This document shows, piece by piece, positions 27,967 to 38,874 of a stretch of DNA of 64,000 nt. The position numbers were made by a program, and so were the translations under genes. The notes beneath the pieces were generated by a model. The model searched no databases. It worked only from the letters and a program-made list of their open reading frames with translations, and had not been told where the DNA came from. Source of the DNA: Ligilactobacillus salivarius DSM 20555 = ATCC 11741 (GTDB lineage: Bacteria > Bacillota > Bacilli > Lactobacillales > Lactobacillaceae); assembly GCF_001435955.1 (NCBI RefSeq), contig NZ_AYYT01000002.1, positions 1-64,000 on the forward strand, read 5' to 3'. Position 1 is the first letter of the stretch, and each line of letters starts with the position of its first letter.

Positions 27967-28974
27967 TTATTTGTCTTTCATGACTTCGATACTCTTCAAT
28001 GATTCACCTGTTCCAATAGCAACACAATCTAAAGGTTCAGATGCCACAAATACTGGAACTTTAGTTGCTTCTGAAATAACTTCAGGTAAATGTTTCAATA
28101 AAGCTCCACCACCAGTAAGGACAATTCCGTGATCGATAACATCAGCAGCAATTTCTGGAGAAGTTTCTTCTAACGTTTCTTTGATTGCTACAATAATTTC
28201 TTGAACAACTTCTTGAATTGCTTTAGCTACATCAACAGCTTCAATTTCAACTGTTTGAGGCAATCCTGATACTAAATCACGACCACGAATACTTTGACTT
28301 TCAATATCTTTAGCAGCTTCAACTGATGCAGATGCTACGTCCATTTTTAATTGTTCAGCTGTACGTTCACCAATTAAAAGATTGAAGTTTTTACGTACAT
28401 AAGAAATAATTGCTTCATCAATCTTATCACCAGCCATTCTAATAGAACGACTTGATACAATCCCACCTAAAGAAATTGTTGCTACATCAGTAGTACCACC
28501 ACCGATATCAACAACCATATTACCAGTTGGGTCCATAACAGGTAATCCAGCACCTATTGCAGCAGCAAAAGGTTCTTCAATTGTATAAGCATCTCTAGCA
28601 CCAGCTACTCGAGTTGCATCTATGACAGCTCTTTTTTCTACTTCTGTTACACCACTAGGAACACATACCATTACGTAAGGCTTGTTAGCTTTGTTTCCTA
28701 AAGCCTTTTGGATGTAATATTGCATCATTGATACTGTTGTATCGTAATCAGCAATAACACCATCTTTCATTGGTCTAATAGCTACAATACTTTCAGGAGT
28801 ACGACCAATCATATCTCTGGCTTCTGAACCAACGGAAACGACCTCTCCTGTTTTTGTGTTTTTAGCTACGACAGAAGGTTCACGTAAAACAATACCCTTA
28901 CCTTCTTCATACACAATTGTATTTGCTGTTCCTAAATCAATTCCTATGTTTTTCGTTCCGATTCCGAACACCAT
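27967..28974 (-). CDS. mreB: Rod shape-determining actin-like protein MreB
   Basis: MreB forms membrane-bound actin-like filaments that guide lateral wall synthesis. The 335-aa protein has the actin phosphate motifs [18 protein letters not shown] (about 11-28) and [18 protein letters not shown], and the adenosine motif [15 protein letters not shown]. It precedes mreC and mreD and the min genes, the common Firmicutes order. Confidence 0.97.
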   Translation of the reverse strand: MVFGIGTKNIGIDLGTANTIVYEEGKGIVLREPSVVAKNTKTGEVVSVGSEARDMIGRTPESIVAIRPMKDGVIADYDTTVSMMQYYIQKALGNKANKPYVMVCVPSGVTEVEKRAVIDATRVAGARDAYTIEEPFAAAIGAGLPVMDPTGNMVVDIGGGTTDVATISLGGIVSSRSIRMAGDKIDEAIISYVRKNFNLLIGERTAEQLKMDVASASVEAAKDIESQSIRGRDLVSGLPQTVEIEAVDVAKAIQEVVQEIIVAIKETLEETSPEIAADVIDHGIVLTGGGALLKHLPEVISEATKVPVFVASEPLDCVAIGTGESLKSIEVMKDK

Positions 28975-29023
28975 TTTTCTTCCCTTCCATAATCCCTGAG
29001 CAGGGTAATATAACGATAAGAGT

Positions 29024-29029
29024 ATTATA
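29024..29029 (-). promoter_or_regulatory. -10 element before mreB
   Basis: The minus strand carries TATAAT 50 bases before the mreB start. The matching -35 is poor. Between it and the start is the small inverted repeat CCCTGAGCAGGG (28993-29004), of unknown meaning. The remaining sequence up to 29115 is AT-rich without further features. Confidence 0.4.
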
Positions 29030-29115
29030 TCATATTTAACAATTATCGTTTAGTTTAAATTAAGTTCAATATATAGGATACACGATTTTTTTTACTCTTT
29101 AAAGTATATCCATAA

Positions 29116-29146
29116 ACTTTATAAATTATTAATTTTTTTATAAAGT
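29116..29146. terminator. AT-only inverted repeat after the cold-shock gene
   Basis: ACTTTATAAA (29116-29125) and TTTATAAAGT (29137-29146) form a perfect 10-bp stem touching the stop codon of the cold-shock gene. It has almost no GC and only a short T-run, so termination is uncertain. Confidence 0.4.
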
Positions 29147-29355
29147 TAATCTGAAATAAGTTCTACATTAGCGGCTTGTGGTCCTCGTTTTCCTTCAATC
29201 GTTACAAAACCTACACGTTGACCTTCTTGTAAAGTTTTAAATCCTTCAGTTTGAATTGCTGAAAAATGAACAAAAACGTCATCTTTGCTATCATCTGGAG
29301 TTATAAAACCAAAGCCCTTTTCTCTATTAAATTTATGTACTGTTCCTAAAATCAT
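29146..29355 (-). CDS. Cold-shock domain protein, atypical
   Basis: The 69-aa protein is a single cold-shock domain that would bind single-stranded RNA or DNA. It keeps RNP1 KGFGFI, RNP2 VFVHF, the SAIQ.EGFKTL.EGQ segment and RGPQAANV. However the usual VKWFN at the start is VHKFN, so the nucleic-acid stacking Trp is replaced by Lys. The start at 29355 is chosen because AAGGTGG lies 8 bases upstream. It follows radC by 13 bases and may be co-transcribed with it. Confidence 0.92.
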   Translation of the reverse strand: MILGTVHKFNREKGFGFITPDDSKDDVFVHFSAIQTEGFKTLQEGQRVGFVTIEGKRGPQAANVELISD

Positions 29356-29368
29356 ATTGTTACCCACC

Positions 29369-30046
29369 TTAAAATTCGACTATTTTTTCTTCTGCTAAGC
29401 TTAAATACACTTCAGAACCTACAATTACATGATCAATTAGTTCAATTCCAATCATCTTTCCTGCATTAATCAATCTCTTAGTTAATTGAATATCATTTTC
29501 TGAGGGTTCGACATTCCCGCTTGGATGATTATGTGCTACTAAAATTCTGGCACAACTAAAATTTAATGCATGTTTAAAAATTTCTCTTGGATGTACCGTA
29601 GCCGAATTTAATGTACCTTTAAAAATCACTTTTTCGCTCAATACTTGATTCTTAGTATCTAAGCATACACATACCAACAATTCCTGCTTACTATCACCAA
29701 TTTTATCTATCATATAATTTCCAAACATACAACTTGAAAAGATTTGCCCCAAAACTAATCCTTCTTTTTCCTTATAGCGTTCTGAAAATTCTCTTAGTGC
29801 TCTAATTATAGCGACTTTTTCATCATCCTTACACAAATTTTTTAGTCCCTCATCACTAAAAAATTGTAGTTCATTTAATCTTTGGTGCTCATCAAAAAAA
29901 TCCTTAATCACATTCTTAGCAGATGTTTGTGAAACTTTAGTAGTTAATATAAATTGCAATAACTCTTTATTAGTTAGTGTCTCAGCTCCAAAGCGAATAA
30001 TTTTGTCTGTTATATATTTTTCTGAATAATTATTAGTTAGTGTCAT
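29369..30046 (-). CDS. radC: RadC/UPF0758 family JAB-domain protein
   Basis: The 225-aa protein has an N-terminal helix-hairpin region and a C-terminal MPN/JAB metal-binding domain with [15 protein letters not shown], giving the HxH and Ser/Asp ligands. The family was named for DNA repair, but its biochemical role is unproven. It lies between folC and the cold-shock gene and upstream of mreB, as in many Firmicutes. Confidence 0.9.
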   Translation of the reverse strand: MTLTNNYSEKYITDKIIRFGAETLTNKELLQFILTTKVSQTSAKNVIKDFFDEHQRLNELQFFSDEGLKNLCKDDEKVAIIRALREFSERYKEKEGLVLGQIFSSCMFGNYMIDKIGDSKQELLVCVCLDTKNQVLSEKVIFKGTLNSATVHPREIFKHALNFSCARILVAHNHPSGNVEPSENDIQLTKRLINAGKMIGIELIDHVIVGSEVYLSLAEEKIVEF

Positions 30047-30099
30047 ATAAAAATCTCTCCTCTCACTATTAAAGTACGTAAAGAAGAGTTTTTATATGT

Positions 30100-31401
30100 T
30101 TATCCTTCAAAGTTATTTCTAACTTCAGAAATAAAATATAGAGAGCCAGTTATCAATAACATATCATCTAGTGACATATTAGATATGACTTCACCTATTG
30201 CTTCTTGCCAATGTTCCACATACTTTACATTATCATGTAATTTAAAATCTGCCAACTTTGTTACTTTTCGTGGTCCTTCAAAGCGAGTTACAGTTACATG
30301 TACATTTGGCAATTTTAACAACTCATCTAACATTTCATTAGGTTGTTTATCAGCTAAAATAGCTAGAATAACATAAACTTCTCTATCCGCAAATTCTTTT
30401 CTCAAAAGTTGGGAAATTCTTTTCATCGCTGCCGTATTATGAGCACCGTCAATCACCACTAATGGTTCTTTATTTAAAAGTTCAAATCTTCCAAGCCATT
30501 GTGTTTTTTGAATTGCATTTTTTATATCTTTATTAGAATAATTAATTCCTTCAAGTTCAGCAAATTGAATAAATGTTTCAATAGCTAAAGTTGCATTTTC
30601 TATTTGATGAAATCCTTCCATAGAGATATGTATATTACTTATTTCTCCTCTACTGTCTGAAAAATCAAACTTTTCTCCCCAACCTTGTTCTAACTTTACT
30701 TTGCTGGAAAAATCTTTATCCATTATTAATAATGGTGCTTCTTTTTCTTTAGCTACTTGTTTAACTACTTTTATTGCTTCATCTGGAAGTTTACCAATCA
30801 AGATTGGCTTTTTATACTTGATTATACCCGCTTTATGTGTTGCAATTTTAGCAATTGTATCGCCTAAAATATGAGCATGATCCATTGCAACAGTCGTAAT
30901 AACTGACATAAGCGGAGTAATAACATTAGTAGAATCAAATAATCCACCAATTCCTACTTCAATTACAGCATAGTCAACATGTCCTTCAGCAAAATAAACA
31001 AACATCATCGCTGTTACAATTTCGAATTCTGTTGGTCCACCTTCACGATCACGCCAATCTGAATCCATTTCTTTCACTACTGGTCCAATTATATTAACCA
31101 AACGAACAATTTCTTCATCACTAATCATTTTCCCATTTACAGATATTCTCTCATTAAACTTCTCGATAAATGGTGATGTAAATGTTCCTACATTATATCC
31201 TTGTTCTGCTATTAAGTCTCTCAAATACGCTGTTGTCGATCCTTTACCGTTTGTACCTGTTACATGAATAGCTTTTACTTTTTCATGTGGATTTCCCAAT
31301 CTCTTCATGAAATCCCTCATTCTATCTAAAGTTGGGATCTTTTTAAACTTAGTTCTTCCATGAATAAATGCCAAGGCATCATTATAATTATTTACGAACA
31401 T
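30100..31401 (-). CDS. folC: Folylpolyglutamate synthase / dihydrofolate synthase
   Basis: FolC adds glutamates to folates using ATP. The 433-aa Mur-ligase-like protein has the P-loop VTGTNGKGSTTAYL (about 48-61), the FTSPFIEKFNERISVNG motif, and DGAHNTAAM in the C-terminal half. It is downstream of valS, but a strong terminator lies between the two genes. Confidence 0.94.
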   Translation of the reverse strand: MFVNNYNDALAFIHGRTKFKKIPTLDRMRDFMKRLGNPHEKVKAIHVTGTNGKGSTTAYLRDLIAEQGYNVGTFTSPFIEKFNERISVNGKMISDEEIVRLVNIIGPVVKEMDSDWRDREGGPTEFEIVTAMMFVYFAEGHVDYAVIEVGIGGLFDSTNVITPLMSVITTVAMDHAHILGDTIAKIATHKAGIIKYKKPILIGKLPDEAIKVVKQVAKEKEAPLLIMDKDFSSKVKLEQGWGEKFDFSDSRGEISNIHISMEGFHQIENATLAIETFIQFAELEGINYSNKDIKNAIQKTQWLGRFELLNKEPLVVIDGAHNTAAMKRISQLLRKEFADREVYVILAILADKQPNEMLDELLKLPNVHVTVTRFEGPRKVTKLADFKLHDNVKYVEHWQEAIGEVISNMSLDDMLLITGSLYFISEVRNNFEG

Positions 31402-31453
31402 TTCTCTGCCTCTCTCTAATAGTATTAACCATCATCCATTATAACAGATAAAA

Positions 31454-31490
31454 AAAGATATATTATCCATATATCGGACAATATATCTTT
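31454..31490 (-). terminator. Terminator between valS and folC
   Basis: On the minus strand 31476-31490 pairs with 31454-31468 in a stem of about 15 bp, followed by a run of seven Ts. It lies 6 bases after the valS stop. Confidence 0.85.
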
Positions 31491-31495
31491 CAGTT

Positions 31496-34156
31496 TTAAA
31501 TTTCAGCTTTTAACTCTTCAATTCGACTTTCAGTTGCAGCAAGTTGTTGCTTATAATTAGCTAATTTTTCTTTTTCCTTAGCAACAACGGCTTCTGGTGC
31601 ATTGGCAACAAATTTTTCATTACCTAGTTTCTTTTCACCACGTGTAACTTCACTTTCTAATTTCTTAGCTTCTTTTTGTAAACGTGAAATTTCTTCGTTT
31701 AAATCAATTAAATCAGCTAATGGTAAGTAAACTTCTGCTCCTGTGATAACAGATGTCATAGCTAACTTAGGTGCCTCAATATCTGCAGCTATTTCTAAAC
31801 GTTTTGGATGACAGAAACGATTGATATAATCAACATTGTTTTCAAACACTTTTCTTGTATCATCATCTTTTGTCTTAATTAAAATATCAATTGCTGAAGA
31901 CATTGGAGCATTAACTTCAGAACGACTGTTACGTACTGCTTTAATTAACTCAATCAAATTATCCATGTCTTTTTCTGCTACTTGATTATCAAATTCAGTA
32001 TGTTCAACAGGGTATTCAGCAACAACCAAGGATGCACCATCATGTGGCATAGATAACCAAATCTTTTCTGTAACAAATGGCATAATTGGATGCATTAGGC
32101 GTAGAATTTGATCTAATACATAACGTAGGATACGTTGTGTATTCTTCTTAAGTTTTTCATCTTCACCTGTAAGATTTTCCTTAGCCATTTCAATGTACCA
32201 GTCACAGAAATCATTCCAAATGAAGTTATATAGAGCACGACCAGCTTCACCAAATTCAAAACTATCGAATAAACGAGTTACATCGCGAACCGTATCATTA
32301 AGACGACTTAGAATCCACTTATCAGCTAATTGCCATTCTGATGCTTCTGGTAAACTTAATTCAACATCGCTATCTAAGTTCATAATAACAAAACGACTTG
32401 CATTCCAAATCTTATTGATAAAGTTCCAAGCAGCGTCCATCTTTGTATATGAGAAACGTACATCTTGACCAGGTGCAGAACCATTAGATAAGAACCATCT
32501 CAATGCATCTGCCCCATACTTATCAATTACATCCATTGGATCAATACCATTTCCAAGTGATTTACTCATCTTACGTCCCTGTTCATCACGAATTAAACCA
32601 TGAATTAGAACGTTCTTAAATGGACGACGTTTTGTAAATTCAACACTTTGGAAAATCATTCTTGATACCCAGAAGAAAATAATATCATAACCTGTAACCA
32701 ATGTATTAGTTGGGAAATAACGCTTGAAATCAGGGCTTTCAGTATCTGGCCAACCCATTGTTGAGAATGGCCATAATGCACTAGAGAACCATGTATCCAA
32801 TACATCTGAATCTTGTTCCCAATTTTCGATATCTTCAGGTGCTTCTTCACCTACATAAATTTCACCAGTTTCTTTGTGGTACCATGCTGGGATTTGGTGT
32901 CCCCACCATAATTGACGAGAAATAACCCAATCATGAACATTTTCCATCCATTGTGTAAATGTATGTTCAAAACGAGGTGGCACAAAGTCTACTCTATCAT
33001 CAGTTTCTTGATTCTTCAAAGCTGCTTCTGCTAAAGGCTTCATCTTTACAAACCATTGTGTTGAAAGACGTGATTCAACTTGTACCCCTGTTCTTTCAGA
33101 ATGCCCTACACTATGTACGATTGGTTCAATCTTCAACATGTAGCCTTGTTCTTCAAGATCAGCCACAATTGCCTTACGTGCTTCAAATCTGTCTAAACCT
33201 TCATATTTACCAGCATTAGCATTCATTGTAGCATCTTCATTCATTGTATTGATGCGTTCCAAATTATGTCTATTACCTACTTCAAAGTCATTAGGGTCAT
33301 GAGCTGGTGTAATCTTAACCATACCTGTACCAAATTCAGGATCAACATATTGGTCAGCAATAATTGGAATATGTCTACCTTGTAATGGTAGAACTAAAGT
33401 CTTACCTACAATATCCTTATAACGTTCATCATCAGGATTTACGGCAACTGCTACGTCACCCATCATAGTTTCAGGACGAGTTGTAGCAATTTCAATATAG
33501 TTCTTGCCATTAAATGTGGTATCGTCAGCAAATGGATATTTAACATGGTAAAATGCACCTTTATCATCTTTATGAATAACTTCAATATCTGATAAAGCAG
33601 TACGCGCTTTAGGATCCCAGTTAATAATATATTCACCACGATAGATTAATCCTTTTTTGTACAAAGTAACGAAGACTTTTCTTACAGCTTTAGATAATCC
33701 ATCATCCAAAGTAAATCTTTCTCTATCGTAATCTAAAGACAAACCTAACTTAGCCCATTGTTGATGAATGATGTCAGCATATTCGCCTTTCCATTCCCAA
33801 ACTTTTTCTACGAATTTTTCACGTCCTAAATCGTAACGAGAAATTCCATCTTCAGCTAATCTAGCCTCTACCTTAGCTTGAGTTGCAATACCAGCATGAT
33901 CCATTCCTGGTAACCATAAAGTATCAAAGCCTTGCATTCTCTTTTGACGAATTATCATATCTTGCAATGTTGTATCCCATGCATGGCCTAAATGTAATTT
34001 ACCAGTTACATTTGGTGGTGGAATAACGATTGAATATGGTTTTGCTTCTTTATCTTCATTAGGTTTAAATAAACCTTTTTCGATCCATTCTTTATATCTG
34101 CCAGGTTCTACTTGACTTGGATCGTATTTAGTTGACATTTCTACTTCTTTTGTCAT
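31496..34156 (-). CDS. valS: Valyl-tRNA synthetase
   Basis: ValS charges tRNA-Val. The 886-aa class I enzyme has HLGHAWD (HIGH motif, about 56-62), [14 protein letters not shown], an editing domain between them, and a C-terminal coiled coil ([19 protein letters not shown]) usual for ValS. It starts [13 protein letters not shown] at 34156 with AAAGGA upstream; an internal ATG six codons later lacks a ribosome site. It is controlled by a T-box leader with a GTA specifier. Confidence 0.97.
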   Translation of the reverse strand: MTKEVEMSTKYDPSQVEPGRYKEWIEKGLFKPNEDKEAKPYSIVIPPPNVTGKLHLGHAWDTTLQDMIIRQKRMQGFDTLWLPGMDHAGIATQAKVEARLAEDGISRYDLGREKFVEKVWEWKGEYADIIHQQWAKLGLSLDYDRERFTLDDGLSKAVRKVFVTLYKKGLIYRGEYIINWDPKARTALSDIEVIHKDDKGAFYHVKYPFADDTTFNGKNYIEIATTRPETMMGDVAVAVNPDDERYKDIVGKTLVLPLQGRHIPIIADQYVDPEFGTGMVKITPAHDPNDFEVGNRHNLERINTMNEDATMNANAGKYEGLDRFEARKAIVADLEEQGYMLKIEPIVHSVGHSERTGVQVESRLSTQWFVKMKPLAEAALKNQETDDRVDFVPPRFEHTFTQWMENVHDWVISRQLWWGHQIPAWYHKETGEIYVGEEAPEDIENWEQDSDVLDTWFSSALWPFSTMGWPDTESPDFKRYFPTNTLVTGYDIIFFWVSRMIFQSVEFTKRRPFKNVLIHGLIRDEQGRKMSKSLGNGIDPMDVIDKYGADALRWFLSNGSAPGQDVRFSYTKMDAAWNFINKIWNASRFVIMNLDSDVELSLPEASEWQLADKWILSRLNDTVRDVTRLFDSFEFGEAGRALYNFIWNDFCDWYIEMAKENLTGEDEKLKKNTQRILRYVLDQILRLMHPIMPFVTEKIWLSMPHDGASLVVAEYPVEHTEFDNQVAEKDMDNLIELIKAVRNSRSEVNAPMSSAIDILIKTKDDDTRKVFENNVDYINRFCHPKRLEIAADIEAPKLAMTSVITGAEVYLPLADLIDLNEEISRLQKEAKKLESEVTRGEKKLGNEKFVANAPEAVVAKEKEKLANYKQQLAATESRIEELKAEI

Positions 34157-34191
34157 AATAATTATTCCTTTCTACATAATTTTAAGCAAAG

Positions 34192-34418
34192 AAAAAGGCA
34201 TTGCCATCCTACTTAATAGGACGACAATGCCGTGGTACCACCTAAATTGAGTTTTTAACTCCACTTAAATCCTTGTTAACGAATCGAAATCCGGTTATCC
34301 CTACTTTATTCAAGATAACAGCTCACAAGCTACAATTAAAATAGCTATCGAAAATCTTTCACCAGACGATTCCTCTCTAATCCAAGCTTCTTTTAATCCT
34401 CTTGTTCATTGCTTATAT
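34192..34418 (-). promoter_or_regulatory. Val T-box leader of valS
   Basis: On the minus strand Stem I pairs ACAAG (34401-34405) with CTTGT (34325-34329), then GATTAAAA (34391-34398) with TTTTAATT (34334-34341). The 3' side of the loop between them holds GTA then G (34331-34333), a valine codon. A GGTGAAAG distal loop, the T-box core GGTGGTACCACGG (about 34230-34243) and a 15-bp terminator (34217-34231 with 34197-34211) plus Ts complete the element. Confidence 0.93.
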
Positions 34419-34424
34419 GGATAT

Positions 34425-34453
34425 ATTCTATCTTTTGCTAGGTAATACGTCAA
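34425..34453 (-). promoter_or_regulatory. valS promoter
   Basis: On the minus strand TTGACG (34448-34453), 17 bases and TAGAAT (34425-34430) make a good promoter. It sits immediately after the thiI stop, so valS has its own start and is not dependent on the thiI transcript. Confidence 0.78.
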
Positions 34454-34461
34454 GATACTTT

Positions 34462-35679
34462 TTATAGTAATTCAGCAAAAACTTTCTTTTCTTGGTTTAA
34501 GAAAGTATCGCCAATCTTAATTTCTGTAATTTCAATACCATCAAGTGCTCGTTGAACTAAAGCATCTACGTCTAAACGTTCTTCATAGTAACGTGCCTTA
34601 TCAATACGTGGCTTAGTTTTTGGAGCTGGTGGTGCAAAAATTGTACAGCAATCTTCAAATGGCATAATTGACAAATCAAAAGTATCAATATCTTGAGCTA
34701 TTTTAATAATTTCATTTTTATCCATTGAAACTACTGGACGTAAAATTGGCATAGTAGTTACATCGTTAATAGCAGCCATACTTTCAAGTGTTTGAGATGC
34801 TACTTGTCCTAAAGCTTCACCATTAAAGATAGCTAATCCCTTTCTTCTTTGAGCAATTGCTTCTGTTAAGCGCAACATGAATCTTCTTTGAATTGTCATT
34901 AAATATCCTGATGGCACTTTTTCCTTAACTGTTTCTTGAATTTCAGTAAATGGAACTTGAATAAATCTTATCTTACCAACATATGGTGTCAATTTAGCAG
35001 TTAAGTCTTTAGCTTTATTCAAAGCTTGTTCACTTGTATATGGAGGACTGAAGAAATGAACCATTTCAATATCTACTCCACGCTTCATTGCTAAATATCC
35101 AGCTACTGGTGAATCAATTCCGCCAGAAAGCATCAACATTGCTTTACCAGCAGTTCCAACAGGCAAACCACCAGCACCGTCAATCTTTTCATGTGAAAGA
35201 TAAATACCATCCGCACGAACTTCACAACGTAAAGTCATATCAGGATTTTTCATCTTCACTTTAATACCTGGAACTTCACGTAAAATATGACTACCTAGAA
35301 TATCATTCATCTCATTTGTATCGTATTGATAGTTATGGTCAGAACGACGAGTATTGATTTTAAATGTCATTCCTTCTTTAAATTTTTCTTTCACCATTTC
35401 TACCGCAGTAACCTTGACTTTCTCTATATCACGTTCAACTTTAATAGATGGTGAGAAATTTTGGATCCCAAAAACTTGCTTCAAACGTTTCATAACAGCT
35501 TCGTAATCTTCTCCATGTAATTGGATATGCATACGATCACGGTGTGCCTTGATTACCAAATTTTCAAAACTATGCAAACTTTCACGCACATTAAATCCTA
35601 AACGATCAATGAAGTTTTTCCTATTTTTACCTTTAGTAGATAGTTCGCCGTAACGAACCATTATTTCTGTATATTGCAT
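34462..35679 (-). CDS. thiI: tRNA 4-thiouridine synthase ThiI (no rhodanese domain)
   Basis: ThiI activates U8 of tRNA with ATP and adds sulfur to give 4-thiouridine. The 405-aa protein has an N-terminal ferredoxin-like plus THUMP region (about 1-170) and a PP-loop domain with [17 protein letters not shown]. It stops at the length of Bacillus ThiI and lacks the C-terminal rhodanese domain of the E. coli enzyme, so sulfur should come directly from the cysteine desulfurase encoded 16 bases upstream. Confidence 0.95.
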
Positions 35680-35695
35680 TTTTTTATCCTTTCAA

Positions 35696-36844
35696 TTAAG
35701 AATTAATTTTTTTGAATTTTTCATATAGAACATCAAAAATTTCAATAAATTTATCAGCTTCTGCTAAAGTATTTTTTTCATCTAGACTTACACGTACAGC
35801 GGATGTAGCAATATTATCCGGAATCTTCATTGCAGTCAATGTCCCAGATGTTATTCCTTTTTTAGAGGAGCAAGCACTAGTTGTTGAAATATAGATATCA
35901 TAATTTTCAAAAGCATGAACAATAGTTTCTCCACGAACTCCACTGATTGCAAAACATAAAATATGTGGAGCAAATTCATCGTTTAATTTAGAAAATACTG
36001 TTACTTTAGATCTTTTAGAAATATGATTATAAATTTTTTCTTTAATAGCTTTTTGTTGTGCTACTTTCTTTTCTTCATTTTCCAAAGTCAATCTTAAAGC
36101 TTTAGCCATACTTGCAATTGCAGGAAGATTCTCTGTACCACTTCGTAAAGCTTTTTCTTGACCGCCACCAGACATTAATGGTGCGATCATACGACCGCGT
36201 TTTTTATACATGAATCCAATGCCACGAGGTGCATGGAATTTATGTCCAGAGAATGTTAAGAAGTCTACTCTATCTTGTTCTAATAATTCTTGAATGCCTT
36301 TACCTACACCTTGAACTGCATCAACATGGAAATGTATTTTAGGAAAATCTTCCAATACTGCTGCAATTTCTTTCAACGGTTGGATAGCTCCTACTTCATT
36401 ATTAACAGCCATAATTGAAACAAGAATTGTATCCTTTCTGATAGCTGTTTTCAAATCTTCTGCAGAAACTCTTCCATTTTCGTCAACCGGAAGATATGTT
36501 ACATCATAACCTAATTTTTCTAATTGATGTAGTGAATTTAAAACAGCTGGATGTTCAACACTGCTAGTTATAATATGTCGTCCATATGGTCTTTTTTCAA
36601 TCGCAGTTCCCTTTACGACCCAGTTATCTCCTTCTGTTCCACCACTTGTAAAATAAATTTCATCAATATTGCAATGGAGTAAGTCAGCAATTTGTTTTCT
36701 TGATTGTTCTAACAAATTAAAAGCTTGTTCTCCCATCGCATGAAGTGAAGATGGGTTACCCCAAATCTTTTCACTAACAGCATTATAAGTACTTAATACT
36801 TCTGGTAGTACTTGTGTTGTTGCACTATTATCAAAATAAATCAT
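35696..36844 (-). CDS. Cysteine desulfurase (NifS/IscS family)
   Basis: This PLP enzyme takes sulfur from cysteine. The 382-aa protein has FTSGGTEGDNWVVKG, the PLP lysine in SGHKFHAPRGIGFMY (near residue 203), and a catalytic cysteine in STTSACSSKKG (near 324) on a short loop. It is followed directly by thiI, so its main job is probably to supply sulfur for tRNA thiolation, like Bacillus NifZ. Confidence 0.93.
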   Translation of the reverse strand: MIYFDNSATTQVLPEVLSTYNAVSEKIWGNPSSLHAMGEQAFNLLEQSRKQIADLLHCNIDEIYFTSGGTEGDNWVVKGTAIEKRPYGRHIITSSVEHPAVLNSLHQLEKLGYDVTYLPVDENGRVSAEDLKTAIRKDTILVSIMAVNNEVGAIQPLKEIAAVLEDFPKIHFHVDAVQGVGKGIQELLEQDRVDFLTFSGHKFHAPRGIGFMYKKRGRMIAPLMSGGGQEKALRSGTENLPAIASMAKALRLTLENEEKKVAQQKAIKEKIYNHISKRSKVTVFSKLNDEFAPHILCFAISGVRGETIVHAFENYDIYISTTSACSSKKGITSGTLTAMKIPDNIATSAVRVSLDEKNTLAEADKFIEIFDVLYEKFKKINS

Positions 36845-36934
36845 ATCTACCCTTCTTACAAATCAAAAATCTCATTACTTAGTCTAACAAAAAGTTAGTA
36901 GAAATAAAACTATTATTACTCTAACAGCAAAAAA

Positions 36935-36970
36935 TTAGCTAATCAGCAGTTGTTACTGTTAATTAGCTAA
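36935..36970 (-). terminator. Terminator after ezrA
   Basis: On the minus strand 36956-36970 pairs with 36935-36949 (15 bp with G-T pairs, 6-base loop), then six Ts. It separates ezrA from the cysteine desulfurase gene. Confidence 0.85.
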
Positions 36971-36978
36971 CTATACTT

Positions 36979-38691
36979 TTATTTAGAAAACATTGGTGGA
37001 TGATTCTTTGAGTACTCTTCCATAATCTTTTTGGATGCACCTTCTTGAACCTTATCTACTGCATGAGAGATCGTATCCAATGCTTTTACATATTCATATT
37101 CCTTCTCAAATAATTGCACTGCTTGATTGTAAGCAGCTGCTACATCTGGGTATCTGTTTCGATAACGATTTGAATATTGTAAAATTTCTTCCGTTAAAAT
37201 TGAACTAGAAATTAATTCATCAGTCTTTTCACCCAAAATATCTAAATCACTTTGAGTATTTATCAACGATTTTGTAATTTCATCCATATTAATTTGAACT
37301 CGATTTAAATCTTTATCTAATTTTTCAATTTCATCGCTAACCTTAAAGAAATAATCCAAGTAATCATCTGATAATCCTGGAAGGTTAAGCTTTTCAATTT
37401 CACGCTTCATTTTATGAATTTCCAAGTCAAAATTCTTAACCGCATTTTGTGCTTCGCGCTCTTCTTTCCATAAACTTGCCACGCTATCATTGATTTCTTT
37501 TTGTTTCTTTTCTATATCAGTTAGAGCTTGCATATCAATTTCTATTCTCTGAGCAATAGAAGAATATAGGATTGCTTTTGTCCCAGCATCTTTAATAAAT
37601 TGATCATACCAACTACGAATTCCCTTTAACCTATCCGCTAAGCCTTGTGCACTTTCAATCTCATCATGATTGAGTGTGTAGTTTTGTTTTAATCTATCTA
37701 AATCCAACAATAAATTTTTTTCTTGCTTTTCAGCATGTTCAATGAATTTACCAAAGGTTGAAATTTTCTTTTGTACAAAAATCTTAGCCTTATATTCTTC
37801 TTCTAAAGTTTCATAGATAGCATCAATTTTATTAGCAATATCTTCATCTAAGACTTTAGCATTATCAACACGTAATTCTTTCAAGTTTTCATTATTTAAA
37901 TTACATTGTTCTGCTAAATCTTTTAATTGTCCCAAAATGTCTTTATCAAATGCAAATCCTTCATCTTGCATCTGAGCTACACCTTGGCGTAACTCCGATA
38001 ATTGATCAGGGAAAACATTTTTTAAATTCTTATAAATTCCAGGAATAACTTCTAAATCACGTTCCATGCTTGCTGTATCTTCTTTTAATTGATTTAACGG
38101 TTTATCAGAAGTTACATAATCTCCACTTTTAGTTAATTTAGCATATTTATCAAAGTCTTCTTCTAACTTAGAAAGATTTTCTTCTAATTTATCAATGCTT
38201 GGTCCAAATGAAAAGTTCTTAGCCAATAAAGTCTTACGAATATCACGATACTTATCTTTTAATTCTGTAACGGCTTTTTGATGTTCCTCAGATTTTTCTT
38301 TCATTTCATTGACAGCTTCTTCAAGTTGTCGAGTTTCTTCTTTAACATGTTGTAATTTGGATCCAACTTCTAACAATTCTGAACGTTCTTGCATAAACTT
38401 ATAACGCTCATTCAAATCATTTAAATCCAAAATCATTTCTGAAATTTCTGGCATCTCACGGTTAGTAAGTTTCTTATGGTTTTTCTTGAGTTCCTCAAAT
38501 TCACGTAGACTCTCACCCGTTAAATGTAATTTTTCAATTTTATTTATTTCGCTATCTAGAGTATTGTTGCTCAATTCTTCAAGCTGAGTTTGATACTCAT
38601 TTATTTGTTTTCTAAACGATCTTTGAAAATATATGACTCCAACATATATTCCAATGGCGACCGCCACAATAACTACAAAAAATAAAACCAT
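36979..38691 (-). CDS. ezrA: Septation ring formation regulator EzrA
   Basis: EzrA is a membrane-anchored, spectrin-like coiled-coil protein that regulates FtsZ ring assembly and links it to wall synthesis. The 570-aa product has an N-terminal membrane helix (about 2-20) and long helical repeats rich in Lys, Glu and Leu over the rest, as in the family (about 565 aa). Most of its length is charged and cytoplasmic. It is transcribed alone, ending at the terminator 9 bases after its stop. Confidence 0.94.
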   Translation of the reverse strand: MVLFFVVIVAVAIGIYVGVIYFQRSFRKQINEYQTQLEELSNNTLDSEINKIEKLHLTGESLREFEELKKNHKKLTNREMPEISEMILDLNDLNERYKFMQERSELLEVGSKLQHVKEETRQLEEAVNEMKEKSEEHQKAVTELKDKYRDIRKTLLAKNFSFGPSIDKLEENLSKLEEDFDKYAKLTKSGDYVTSDKPLNQLKEDTASMERDLEVIPGIYKNLKNVFPDQLSELRQGVAQMQDEGFAFDKDILGQLKDLAEQCNLNNENLKELRVDNAKVLDEDIANKIDAIYETLEEEYKAKIFVQKKISTFGKFIEHAEKQEKNLLLDLDRLKQNYTLNHDEIESAQGLADRLKGIRSWYDQFIKDAGTKAILYSSIAQRIEIDMQALTDIEKKQKEINDSVASLWKEEREAQNAVKNFDLEIHKMKREIEKLNLPGLSDDYLDYFFKVSDEIEKLDKDLNRVQINMDEITKSLINTQSDLDILGEKTDELISSSILTEEILQYSNRYRNRYPDVAAAYNQAVQLFEKEYEYVKALDTISHAVDKVQEGASKKIMEEYSKNHPPMFSK

Positions 38692-38874
38692 AATAAATTC
38701 CCACCTAACATCTTATCGTCTATATCTATATTTTAGTTAATTAATATTGTAGGCTATTCGTTTCAATTGAAAATAACCCAGTTTCAGTTTAAAATCTAAT
38801 AATAATTATATCATTAATATAACTTTAGGTATATATTTTTTCAATTACAAAAAAGTAAAGAAAGGACTTTTTAT

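Noticed and set aside
28993-29004. CCCTGAGCAGGG inverted repeat as a repressor operator for mreB
   Set aside because: The arms are only five bases with a two-base centre and there is no second copy in the window; not enough to call an operator.
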